This document shows, piece after piece, positions 1 through 7,630 of a DNA stretch of 21,005 bases. The notes beneath the pieces were generated by a model. That model was given only the letters and a program-made list of their open reading frames with translations. It searched no databases and was not told where the DNA came from. This DNA is from Larix sibirica. Lineage: Eukaryota; Streptophyta; Pinopsida; Pinales; Pinaceae. A program made the translations under genes and the position numbers. Location of the stretch: the NCBI GenBank assembly GCA_004151065.3, contig NWUY0300004071.1, positions 34,054 through 55,058 on the forward strand, given 5' to 3'. Numbering within the stretch: the first letter of the stretch is position 1; every line of letters starts with the position of its first letter.

Positions 1-314
1 AATGAATGGGGCTGAGATTGTCAATAAGCCCGGTAGATTGGTCACGTTTCCTTCCTGGCATCAGACTAGATGGAAGGGGATGTGACAGTCATCTTTATCC
101 TCTAATTTTCCCTCTGAATTGATATTTGTTCTAGAGCCTCCAAAATAACCAAAAGGTCAAAACTTGCTCTCTAGAGCTATCGTGAGGATTGACNAATGCC
201 AAGTTTCAGTTCACATTGTGTGTGTAAATTTGTCTTCTTTCAAGCTTTTTTGCTGTTTTTTGCAAGCAATTTGATTTGTGAGGTTCTCTAAGGCTCCTAG
301 ATCTTGTTGTAGAT
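1..314. other. Unassigned sequence at window start
   Basis: I recognise no gene here. A 27-codon reading frame runs from an ATG at 2 to a TGA at 83. It ends in a purine-rich run (about 69-80) followed by TGTGACAG, which is reminiscent of a polypurine tract next to an LTR start, but no second LTR is visible, so this stays speculative. One undetermined base (N) is at 194. The rest is AT-rich with no motif I can name. Confidence 0.4.
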
Positions 315-1130
315 CAAAATTCTCACAGTTTTTTATTATAAAAAAACAATAAAAAAGAATGGTGCTCCCTATCTACCTAACTGCCTCGGTGCACAAACAA
401 AACCAATGCACTAGTGTGCCTAATTATGCAGAGTACCGTAGTCAAAATAACTTGATGCAATTCGAAAAAATATGCTTTTTAAAAATTTTTACCTAGCAAA
501 AATTTTTAGTGCGTGTGAAGGACATAGATGCATTGGTACATTTCAAAATCCAACACATTGCTTCATGTCCAAATATCCCACCCTCGATTGGAAAAAAAAT
601 ATTTTTTATTTTTCCCATAGAACATGTAGGTGCATTATAAATACATTGACTCATTGATTCGTACCTAAATACAACACAACACCTTATACTACAAAAACCA
701 TATGTTTTTTTAATATAATATTTTGTAAAAATAGAAAAACCTAAATGGTGCTCTCTATAATGGTAACTGCACCAGTGTGCCACAAAACTAAGGCATGCCA
801 GTGCACCAGACTAGGGTGAAAAAAATATAGCATAGAAAAATTATTTTTACCCAACTGTCAATGTTGTTGACCCCCTAAGACCACCTAAGCATTGGTGTTG
901 AACTTTACTGCTTGACACACCCCACAATCGATGCTTGTTAGTTGTTAGATTTCTCCCGTCCTTTGCTTCATTAGTGGAGTTGGATTTTTTCAAAATGATT
1001 GGAAAAAATATTTCTTGTGTATGTGGAAACCACACCTCCATGGTAGGTAAGAGTCTAGGTAATGTATTTATTACCTTATTATTTACATTTTTAGTAGATT
1101 AAAAATCGAAATTTTGTTTGAATTTGCCAT
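315..1130. repeat. Diverged tandem repeat, two copies of about 386 bp
   Basis: Two related blocks are offset by about 386 bp. The first is anchored by GGTGCTCCCTAT at 361 and the second by GGTGCTCTCTAT at 747. Both are preceded by a T-rich then A-rich stretch (about 328-358 and 704-745). Both are followed by a GTGCACC/AGTGTGCC-type segment, a run of A and T ending in TTTTTACC, and a GCATTGGT motif. The copies are strongly diverged and the outer limits are approximate. The GGTGCTC/GTGCAC vocabulary is shared with the satellite-like array downstream, so both may belong to one old repeat domain. Short open frames in this stretch look like chance. Confidence 0.45.
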
Positions 1131-1195
1131 TTTTCTTTTTTTATTTCAAAAATTCGTGTGGTGCATTTCAATTGTTCGGCTCAAACCGATCATAT

Positions 1196-1227
1196 CAGTG
1201 CTCTCTATGTAAACATAGAGCGCACTG
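1196..1227. repeat. Near-perfect inverted repeat (hairpin)
   Basis: Two 15-base arms, CAGTGCTCTCTATGT and ACATAGAGCGCACTG, are separated by AA, with a single mismatched pair. It lies at the left edge of the satellite-like array and uses the same GTGCTC/GCAC words. A transcript could fold into a stem, but nothing shows that it is transcribed. Confidence 0.8.
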
Positions 1228-1607
1228 TTAACCGTTTTCCAAATAAAAAATTAAACACATCGTCTATGGTTCGCTAACTTAAATGAAACACACCATAGAT
1301 AGTGCGTTTAAGGAAACAGAATGCACTGCCATTGAAAGCCACATATATATATATTTTCAAAAATATCAGTGCTCTGTATATATATGGACGCACCGATAGT
1401 GATGTGCATATATATATATATATATATATAAAGTGCATCATAGAAAGAGAAAAAACAATAGATTTGTTTTTCGATGACGTTGATGCACTAGCTATAATGG
1501 CGGACTTCCCCCAATGCATATAGTTATATAAAGCGCATCAAAAATATATAAATCCAAAAAAAAACTTTTTTGACTTTTCAAAGATTTTAGTGCATTTTAT
1601 ATATACA

Positions 1608-1629
1608 GATGCACCACTAGTGGTGCATC
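1608..1629. repeat. Perfect 22-bp palindrome inside the array
   Basis: The left half GATGCACCACT is followed directly by its exact reverse complement AGTGGTGCATC. AT-rich tracts on both sides extend the potential stem imperfectly. A close counterpart with one mismatched pair lies at 3247-3268 in the right part of the array, and weaker versions occur near 1385-1407, 3130-3150 and 3424-3441. The palindrome is therefore a standing part of the repeat unit and not a chance event. Confidence 0.85.
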
Positions 1630-1702
1630 AATATATAAAGCACACTATATAAATAACAAAGGCACTGGATTTATTTTTTGAATACATCGATGCTTTAAAT
1701 AT

Positions 1703-1711
1703 AATGACGCA
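1703..1711. repeat. Target-site duplication, left copy
   Basis: AATGACGCA here recurs at 3027-3035, immediately after an A-run that ends the inserted element. On the array side, GACGCA continues as GACGCATCACACA at 3030 and resembles the array word near 3520 (AATGACACATCACACA), so this is array sequence duplicated by the insertion. Confidence 0.7.
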
Positions 1712-1712
1712 C

Positions 1713-2086
1713 CCACCCATAGGGGAGGAAGGTGCGGGGGTTGTTTATGACCTCGAGAGACAAGAAGAACAAAGCTATGCATGGGGACTTGGAAAGGATA
1801 CCAACAACATGGCAGAAGCACTAGCCCTCTATGTAGGGATCTGTCTAATAAAAAAAGAGGAATAAACTCCGTGATTGTAGTCTGGGACTTAATGGTAGTT
1901 ATAAAAGGCATATGCATGGGAGCTAAGGAAGACACTACGCCTCTTGGGAAAATAATGAGAAGAGCGCTCTTAATTGACCAATACTTTTCTTCTATATCCT
2001 TCCTCCATGCCCTTAGGCATAACAACAGGAGAGCCGATGGTTTAGAAAATAAGGGGTCGCTCTTAGCCAAGGAATCCTTGAAATAA
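1713..2086 (+). pseudogene. RNase H domain remnant of a retrotransposon
   Basis: This degrades the RNA strand of RNA/DNA hybrids during reverse transcription. The first part reads from 1713 to about 1856 (ending NNMAEALALYVGICLIKK). A frameshift in the A-run 1850-1856 moves the frame, and the second part runs to 2086 (starting KRGINSVIVVWDLMVVIKG). Three of the four acidic positions of the fold can be placed: Glu in NMAEAL, Asp in VVWDLM and Asp in RRADGL. The first strand with its Asp is missing because the element is truncated. A second frame change near 2083 turns a likely continuation (LEINNGVT) into a stop. The final LHALRHNNRRAD.LENKGS segment is typical of plant LINE RNase H. It is not functional. 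Confidence 0.75.
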
Positions 2087-2519
2087 ACAATGGAGTCACA
2101 TATTATTTAACATTATCATGATCTCACATCACATGACTCTCATTTCAATGCACAGCTCCCACGGTGCAGATCGAGGATGGATCTTGGAAAACATAGGTAA
2201 TAAATGATTGATGGACTGGTCGAGAAAGACATATATCACATGCAGGAGGCTTAAAGTATGCTCCACCCTGAAGAAAAATCATCATTGAAATCTACGATGA
2301 TCCACTCCTCAATGAAGGTAGTTTATACCAGATTTTGGAATGTCCTGTTTAGTCCTTGCTTTGGAAACTAGCTCCTGCCAACACTGGTGGGAATTAAAAG
2401 AGAGATTACATGCTAGTTGGAAGGATAGAGGGGGTGCAATCCTGGTATGTTCGCAGCTGGAACAACTTCGGTTGATAGAAAACTAAGGCCAACAGGCCTA
2501 TAGTCGTTGCCTCCCATGA

Positions 2520-2842
2520 GACATCTTGGACTTGATAAGGGAGGTTAGGGCCATTCGGGAGGAGGCTTGCAAAGGGTACTATTTAGTATCTCAGGCAATC
2601 AACATGATCAAATATTGGAAATCCAACAGGAAATTTAAGTTATACAAGGAATGGTGTACGATCAAGGAAACATGACTGCACGGATGGAAGATGATCTCAA
2701 CGCTCATCTCTAGACATTTGACTCCGACATGACTCCCAACAATGTGACTTCGACTGCTTCTAGGCACCAGGGTTCGATTCCTCCTCTACAAGCATACATA
2801 GCTATGGATGATAGCAACAATGATCAACACATACCGAATTAG
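2520..2842 (+). pseudogene. Coding-like remnant downstream of RNase H, unknown
   Basis: I do not recognise a family. The frame at 2520-2675 is open for 51 codons and its composition looks protein-like, with EVRAIREEACKGYYLVSQ followed by a Lys/Tyr/Trp-rich stretch (KYWKSNRKFKLYKEW). After a frame change, another frame runs from 2678 to a TAG at 2840 with one internal stop at 2711. It is Asp/Asn/Ser-rich (for example MTPNNVTSTASRHQ) and ends in a short hydrophilic tail. Both pieces lie inside the inserted element, so they may be the end of its replicase protein beyond RNase H. They could also be captured host sequence or chance. Confidence 0.35.
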
Positions 2843-3026
2843 AACCAATATGGTATTTTTTGAAGAAAGTTAGGCAGACTAGAAAACACATAGCCACCAT
2901 TGATTTCGTAATAGCCAGGAACTCATAGTTTTTAGTAGATAGTTGGATTATTTTGTAATATTGTTGCTTGGCATTTAGACACAACCCTCTTTTAATAGAA
3001 ACTTCTACTCGTTTCTATGATTAAAA

Positions 3027-3640
3027 AATGACGCATCACACACGATGCGATTAGATATATACAATGCACCAAAAATATATATATAAAAAAAATGTTTTTA
3101 TTTTTTCAAAGATATTATTTCTCTATATATATACGTATGCACCACCCCCGATGCATATATATATATATACAATGCATCGAAAATATATAAATCCAAAAAA
3201 ATAAGATTTTATTTTTTCAAAGATATCAATGCTCTATATATATACGGATGCACTGCTAGTGGTGCATCAATCTAGGGGTGCGCCAATATATATAAAGCAT
3301 ACAATAAACATAGAAAAAACACTAGCATTATTTTTCAAAGACATCGGTGCTCTAGTTATACACACCGAAAAGAGATAAATAAATTTTTTTTTTTCAAAGA
3401 TATTGGTGCTCTGTATATATATAGACACTGTCGACGGTGCGTATATATATAGAAAGTGCACCATATAAAGAGAAAAAACAATAGATTTATTTTTCAAATA
3501 CATAAGTGATCTAGGTATAATGACACATCACACACGGTGCATATAGATATATAAAACACCGCAATTAAATAAATCCAAAAATTAGGATTTTTTTTTCAAA
3601 GATATCGGTACATTAAAGTTATTTAAGCACATTATTTACA
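3027..3640. repeat. Satellite-like tandem array, right part
   Basis: This continues the array after the inserted element. CAAAGATAT..GGTGCTCT-like words occur near 3104, 3213, 3338, 3395 and 3598, each followed by a TATATA tract and a GTGCACC-type palindrome. Spacings of about 105-125 bp, one short unit of about 57 bp, and one of about 203 bp fit a 105/210-bp unit with deletions. It begins with the right copy of the target duplication (3027-3035) and fades after about 3620. A homopolymer T-run lies at about 3386-3397. Confidence 0.75.
3247..3268. repeat. Near-perfect palindrome in right array
   Basis: GATGCACTGCT is followed by AGTGGTGCATC, the counterpart of the perfect palindrome at 1608-1629 with one mismatched pair. 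TATA tracts lie on either side, as in the left copy. Confidence 0.8.
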
Positions 3641-3704
3641 ATGCGCTTACTTATGCAAATCAAATGCATCGGTACCAAATTTTTAAATATACCCACACTA
3701 AATG

Positions 3705-3820
3705 TGTTGCATTGTAGTTATTTCAAAGCAACACGAGCAATATGATTATGTTTCAAAAGTACTGTGTGTGGTGTGATTATGTTTCAAAATCACCACAGAC
3801 AGTGTGTTATTGTTTTTAAA
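3705..3820. repeat. Short tandem repeat, period 31 bp, about four copies
   Basis: The word GATTATGTTTCAAAA at 3744 recurs at 3775. Degenerate forms fall one period before (GTAGTTATTTCAAAG near 3714) and one period after (GTTATTGTTTTTAAAG near 3806). Each is followed by a GTGTGTGG/CACAGACAG-like spacer. It follows the satellite-like array directly. Confidence 0.65.
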
Positions 3821-4007
3821 GCGTATTGGGTATGTTTGTAATTTGATCTCAGAAAATAATTTATTTTTGATTTTAATAAATAAAAATGTACTTTAATAAA
3901 AAAAATTATGTTACATGTGTGTGTGAGTGGTCGTGTCTATGTTTCTAACGAAAGTTATATGTGAATTAGAGACAAGAGCAATGGGAGTAGCAGTAGGATA
4001 AACAACA
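3821..4007. other. Unassigned AT-rich spacer
   Basis: AT-rich sequence with a TTTTAATAAA-type stretch at about 3873-3905 and a TGTGTGTGAG run near 3917. I see no gene. It could contain the upstream region of the pseudogene that starts at 4008, but no TATA box stands out. Confidence 0.4.
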
Positions 4008-4939
4008 ATGACTCGACTTGTACAATGTTGTACAAGAGTGGAATCTTGTGAGAGGGATAGGGATTTGCTCCTTTTCCTTATCAGGGAAAAAAATCAATCC
4101 TTCTTATGGAATGTTGGCCTCCTCAATATTTATGAGGAGGCTACATCCCTAATGGGTCATTCATGATTACTCAGGTTGTTGTCTGTCATTGGGATCAACA
4201 TTGACAAGCCTTTAGGGTTGGTATTGATATGTGGTTCCATCCCACAAAGGAGGACATCTACTTCATTATTGGGCTTTCCAGGAGATGGGAGGATTTTCCC
4301 CATTTCCCCAATGTCCCGTCTGGCATTGTAGCAGATAGTTAGCTAGCATACATTTACAAATATGTCTGTGAGGATGCCTCTATCCCTAGTGACTTCCAAG
4401 TAGTTGGTGGCTAGTTGCAGATAGATTCATTTGGTGTTGAACAGGTTAGATGCCTCTTGTTTTTGGTCATGAAACTAGAACACTACATGTATTATGGGAA
4501 ATGCATTAGTTCCCCCCTATTATATCATGTGGATTCTTTAGTACAGAGTCATAGATGCATTAGGTGGTTTGTCATTTGTTTGTGATAGTTTTGTTTTGCT
4601 ATGGATCATTGTTGCACTATGTTTGGTGGGAGGACATGATTCCCATTTTCTTCAGATTGTTTTGCTTATTTTTTGAGAGGTTCCAGTTACTTGGTTGTCA
4701 TTAGACCACCACCCTCCTAGGTAAACGATCAAGGTGTGTATGCACATGTGGGGGAATATGTTTCCCAAGAGGGTCCAGTCATAGTTCCCATGTAGGATCA
4801 CTCTAGATACACTGGGTTTTCTTGCCAGTAAGGATGATCACACCAGGGATCTTGTGGTGTACCCATACACAATGTTGGATTTGGCAAGGATGTACAAACA
4901 TCCTATTTACCTAGGATGATCCACCAGATGTCAAATATA

Positions 4940-5070
4940 ATATTAGCGTTATGTTTTGATTAATCTATTTTTATTTTATTATCTTATTTAATGCATATGT
5001 AAGTTATTCTAACATTTTATTTAAATTGTTTAATTAAATTGTCTAATTATTGTTCTGTACTATTTTGCAG
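4940..5070 (+). other. Probable intron of the 4.0-5.9 kb pseudogene
   Basis: A sharply AT-rich stretch lies between two coding-like segments. Its right end is a good acceptor, a pyrimidine-containing TGTACTATTTTGCAG ending at 5070, after which coding-like sequence resumes at once. The donor is not certain: GTCAAAT at 4929 and GTAAGT at 4999 are candidates. A retained intron argues that this copy arose by DNA duplication and not by retroposition. Confidence 0.5.
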
Positions 5071-5446
5071 ATATTGGCACTTATGTTGGGGAGGGGTATC
5101 CCCAACATGACGAGGAGATGGATGAGGTTGATGAGGTGCCTCAGTTACAGAGACTTGGCCTACAATGTAGGAAGATCGTAGATTCCACCAGGAGCTAGTG
5201 AATCACTTATGTGGATTGTTGGATTGATATAGAGTGCGCCCTATACAAGTTAACCAAATCATATGGGACCTAGAGCTCTTAGATTGGAGGAGCATTCCAC
5301 GTGATATGACATCATTGACACTTCATATTGTTGGTGCAGTCAACATACTAGAGAGGAGGAGGGATGGTCAACCTTCTTCTAATTCATCTGATTCATCTAA
5401 TGAGGGTGGTGATCCTCCTCCTCGTGGATTTTACTGACCACCTCCT

Positions 5447-5750
5447 CGTCCTCCTCCATCTCCTCCTCTCCCTCACCGAGCAAACATACCACCATCTCCT
5501 CCTCCATAGGTTGACCGACTACCCTCTCATCCTCCATAGGATGACTAACCACCCTCTCCTTATCATCGAGTCGATCGACCACCATATCCTACTCCATAAG
5601 TCAATGAACCACCCTCTCCTTCACACCGACCCGACCCACCACCATCTCCTTCTCATCTAGTTGACCCACCACCATCTCCTTCTCATTGAGCTGACCCACC
5701 ACCATCTCCTTCTCACCGAGTCGACCGAATACCATCTCGTACTCCATTGC
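5447..5750 (+). repeat. 30-bp tandem repeat coding a proline-rich decapeptide
   Basis: About ten units keep a strict 30-bp register and encode variants of VDPPPSPSHR, with best copies at 5630-5719. The last codon of each unit falls at 5477, 5507, 5537 and so on to 5717. It is CGA in four units, a stop in four (TAG 5507, TAG 5537, TAA 5597, TGA 5687) and CTA in one. The composition resembles hydroxyproline-rich or linker regions of plant proteins. It lies in frame within the pseudogene, between the exon segment at 5234 and the Gly-rich tail. Confidence 0.85.
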
Positions 5751-5917
5751 ACAGTGTTATAGATATGATGGTTTCATCAGGTCATCTTGATATTCATGGA
5801 GAGATATATGATCTGCTTCATTCTACATCATTATTTGGTGGAGGAACTGATGCCCATGGCTCTGCTGGTGGAGGTACTAATGCCTATGGCTTTGGTGGTG
5901 GACCTGGTAGCTCATAG

Positions 5918-7403
5918 TAGTTATTGATCATATGTATATATTTGACTTTTATATTTGACTTCATATGTATGTTTGACATATATTTTGATTTTCATATTAT
6001 TGTTCATATATATTATGCATTTTTCATATCACATTGATGTTGATGTTAATATTGACGTTGATGTATATCATGTTGATATCGTTCATGTATATTTATATGT
6101 ATTTTCATGTCATGCTGATGTTATTTGATTTATAAAATGTATTGTGTGTCAATGATCTAAATTAGATATGCGATATAATGTTTGTCTCTACCTAAAATCA
6201 TTTCATGTAATTTTTCTGCAGTAATCATTTAATGTTATTATATAATTTTTAGCTGATTTTCAATGTGAATTCTTTGTTGTACAAAAAATCCAATATCTTA
6301 ATAATTTTTTTTACAAACTTGAATATTAAATGGTTCAAACAATGATTTCCCAATCTGATTAATATTTTAAATATTTTTTTTTAGATTAAAATATTGTTAA
6401 AAATATATTCTTAAGTATTTTTACTAAAATGTTCATTAAGTTCAATAAAATTAAAATTACCATGGTTAAATTTAACAAAATAATTATTCCTCTAATTTTA
6501 TATTATGTAACATCATGCATATTAAATCGTGAAAAACACCACACATATTTATTATGAAAATTTGTGAGAGGTATTTATTAAAAAATATTAGTAAAAACTT
6601 CTTCCTAAGAATGCAATTATTGTCATATTGTTAGAAATGTAAACGATTTTCTTAAAATATATTGTTTAGATTTATATTAAATATAGACATGTTTAGTAAT
6701 GGTAAACAATTTTATTTTGTAACGAAGAATTACAAATTATTTATAATATAAATTACAAGATATTCTTGAAATATATCTTTAAGATCTCCAAAAACACCTA
6801 AACTTATAGGGAATTATAATTAGAATGCTTTAACTTAACCATAAATTATATGATAATAAAACATAATTATTAATGAAATAGGATTATAGGTTATGGAGAA
6901 CAACACTCTATACTATTTTTAATAGTGATTTAACCAGGTTGAGTCTTATCCCTAAAATGAAATTTATAGTAATAAATGGACCAATATATGGAAACATATT
7001 TATTAAACTTTTAATAAACAAAAAATGAGAAGCATTAAATTGTACCACTGACTATGATGTGGATTTTAAATAACAAATAATTTTTATAGTTTGAAATTGT
7101 CAAACTCTAATTAATGAGCAACAAATATTTAAAAAATTTAAAAATTGTGCAATATTGTTAAAATTAACGTCATGTCAAAACCAATGTAAACAAAATAATA
7201 GTGTAAACTATGAAATCTAAATTATCCATGTATGACCAAAGTCAACCATATTTAAACAAATTCAACTATTATCTTTGTTACATTATACATAGTCATATAC
7301 ATTCAATTATATAACCTACTATAAATAAATATATACGTACCTACATATACTAAAGTCAATGCACTATTAAAAAAATATATTTTTAGTATATCTATTAAAG
7401 CAC
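5918..7403. other. AT-rich spacer without a recognisable gene
   Basis: The first 200 bp repeat words such as TATATTTGAC and TTGATGTTGATG (about 5935-6120), probably the 3' flank of the pseudogene. The rest is strongly AT-rich with many stops on both strands. I see no RNA gene, LTR pair or coding signal in it. Confidence 0.5.
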
Positions 7404-7436
7404 TATTATATATATATGTGTGTGTGTGTGTGTGTG
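7404..7436. repeat. Compound microsatellite (TA)n(TG)n
   Basis: An alternating TA tract passes into about ten TG units immediately before the start of the LINE. TATTATATAT at 7404-7413 is also found just after the LINE's A-run (13433-13442), so it may be a target-site duplication, but the sequence is too simple to be sure. Confidence 0.75.
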
Positions 7437-7630
7437 GAGAGGGCGTGATGGAGATCTGCGGTGCGACTAATGTACGAAGGTCGAAGGAAGCAGGTCGTAA
7501 TGTATTTTTCTGAAATCTTTGAGATTTTTTATCCTTTAGAACTCATCAGGTATCCTTCGCCAGCCAACAAGTCGAGTATTTCGTCGCCATTTCGTTGTTC
7601 ATGCATCAGGTTGTACATTGGTGACGCGAG
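7437..7630 (+). other. Probable LINE 5' untranslated region
   Basis: It runs from the end of the TG microsatellite to the first plausible ORF1 start. It is less AT-rich than the spacer upstream. In LINEs this region usually contains the internal promoter, but I see no specific motif. A 70-codon frame at 7461-7673 looks like chance because its peptide shows no LINE character and it crosses the ORF1 start. Confidence 0.5.

Larger units (their letters stand above)
1228..1711. repeat. Satellite-like tandem array, left part
   Basis: Degenerate repeats of about 105 bp are arranged as a dimer of about 210 bp. The recurrent order is a T-run, a CAAAGATATCGGTGCTCT-like word, a TATATATA tract, a GTGCACC palindrome, another TATA tract, an AAGTGCACCA word, and an A-rich run (ATATAAATCCAAAAA). 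Dimer starts are visible near 1353 and 1568. A pure AT microsatellite lies at about 1408-1431. The array continues at 3027 after an inserted element; the two parts share the AATGACGCA target word. Short frames across it on both strands are low-complexity artefacts. Confidence 0.75.
1712..3026 (+). mobile_element. 5'-truncated LINE-like retrotransposon fragment
   Basis: An insertion of about 1.3 kb splits the satellite-like array. It begins inside an RNase H domain, ends in a short A-run, and is flanked by the 9-bp duplication AATGACGCA. Abrupt 5' truncation, a 3' A-tail and a variable-length target duplication are classic products of target-primed reverse transcription. The start of its RNase H (PPIGEEGAGVVY) parallels PPLGGSGAILY in the LINE at 7.4-13.4 kb, suggesting the same broad clade. 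About 940 bp follow the RNase H, longer than the tail of the other element, and part of that is coding-like (2520-2842). The family assignment is inference; the boundaries and duplication are visible in the sequence. Confidence 0.7.
4008..5917 (+). pseudogene. Pseudogene of unknown, probably multicopy plant protein with proline-rich decapeptide repeat
   Basis: I do not know its function. The first exon opens with ATG at 4008 (MTRLVQCCTRVES) and is coding-like to 4163. The frame then shifts at about 4160 and continues as DMWFHPTKEDIYFIIGLSRR, with stops at 4202, 4340 and 4412. It resumes after another shift near 4737 (NMFPKRVQS; DLVVYPYTMLDLARMYKHP) up to 4916. A probable AT-rich intron ends with TATTTTGCAG at 5070. 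The next exon starts as DIGTYVGEGYPQHDEEMDEV, shifts frame near 5170, and runs through a region beginning at 5234 into a decapeptide repeat and a Gly-rich C-terminus ending at TAG 5915. Six stops interrupt the last exon. It recalls uncharacterised conifer proteins, possibly distantly like plant mobile-domain proteins; both links are unverified memory. Confidence 0.6.

Noticed and set aside
69-90. Purine-rich run followed by TGTGACAG, like a polypurine tract and LTR start
   Set aside because: No partner LTR, primer-binding site or pol sequence is visible nearby; the motif alone is too weak.
1274-1523. Overlapping 73- and 81-codon frames on both strands
   Set aside because: They run through TA microsatellite and satellite-like repeats and translate to Ile/Tyr runs.
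5364-5660. 98-codon plus-strand frame rich in Leu/His across the decapeptide repeat
   Set aside because: It is the alternative frame of the 30-bp repeat. The proline-rich frame joins the coding segments on both sides.
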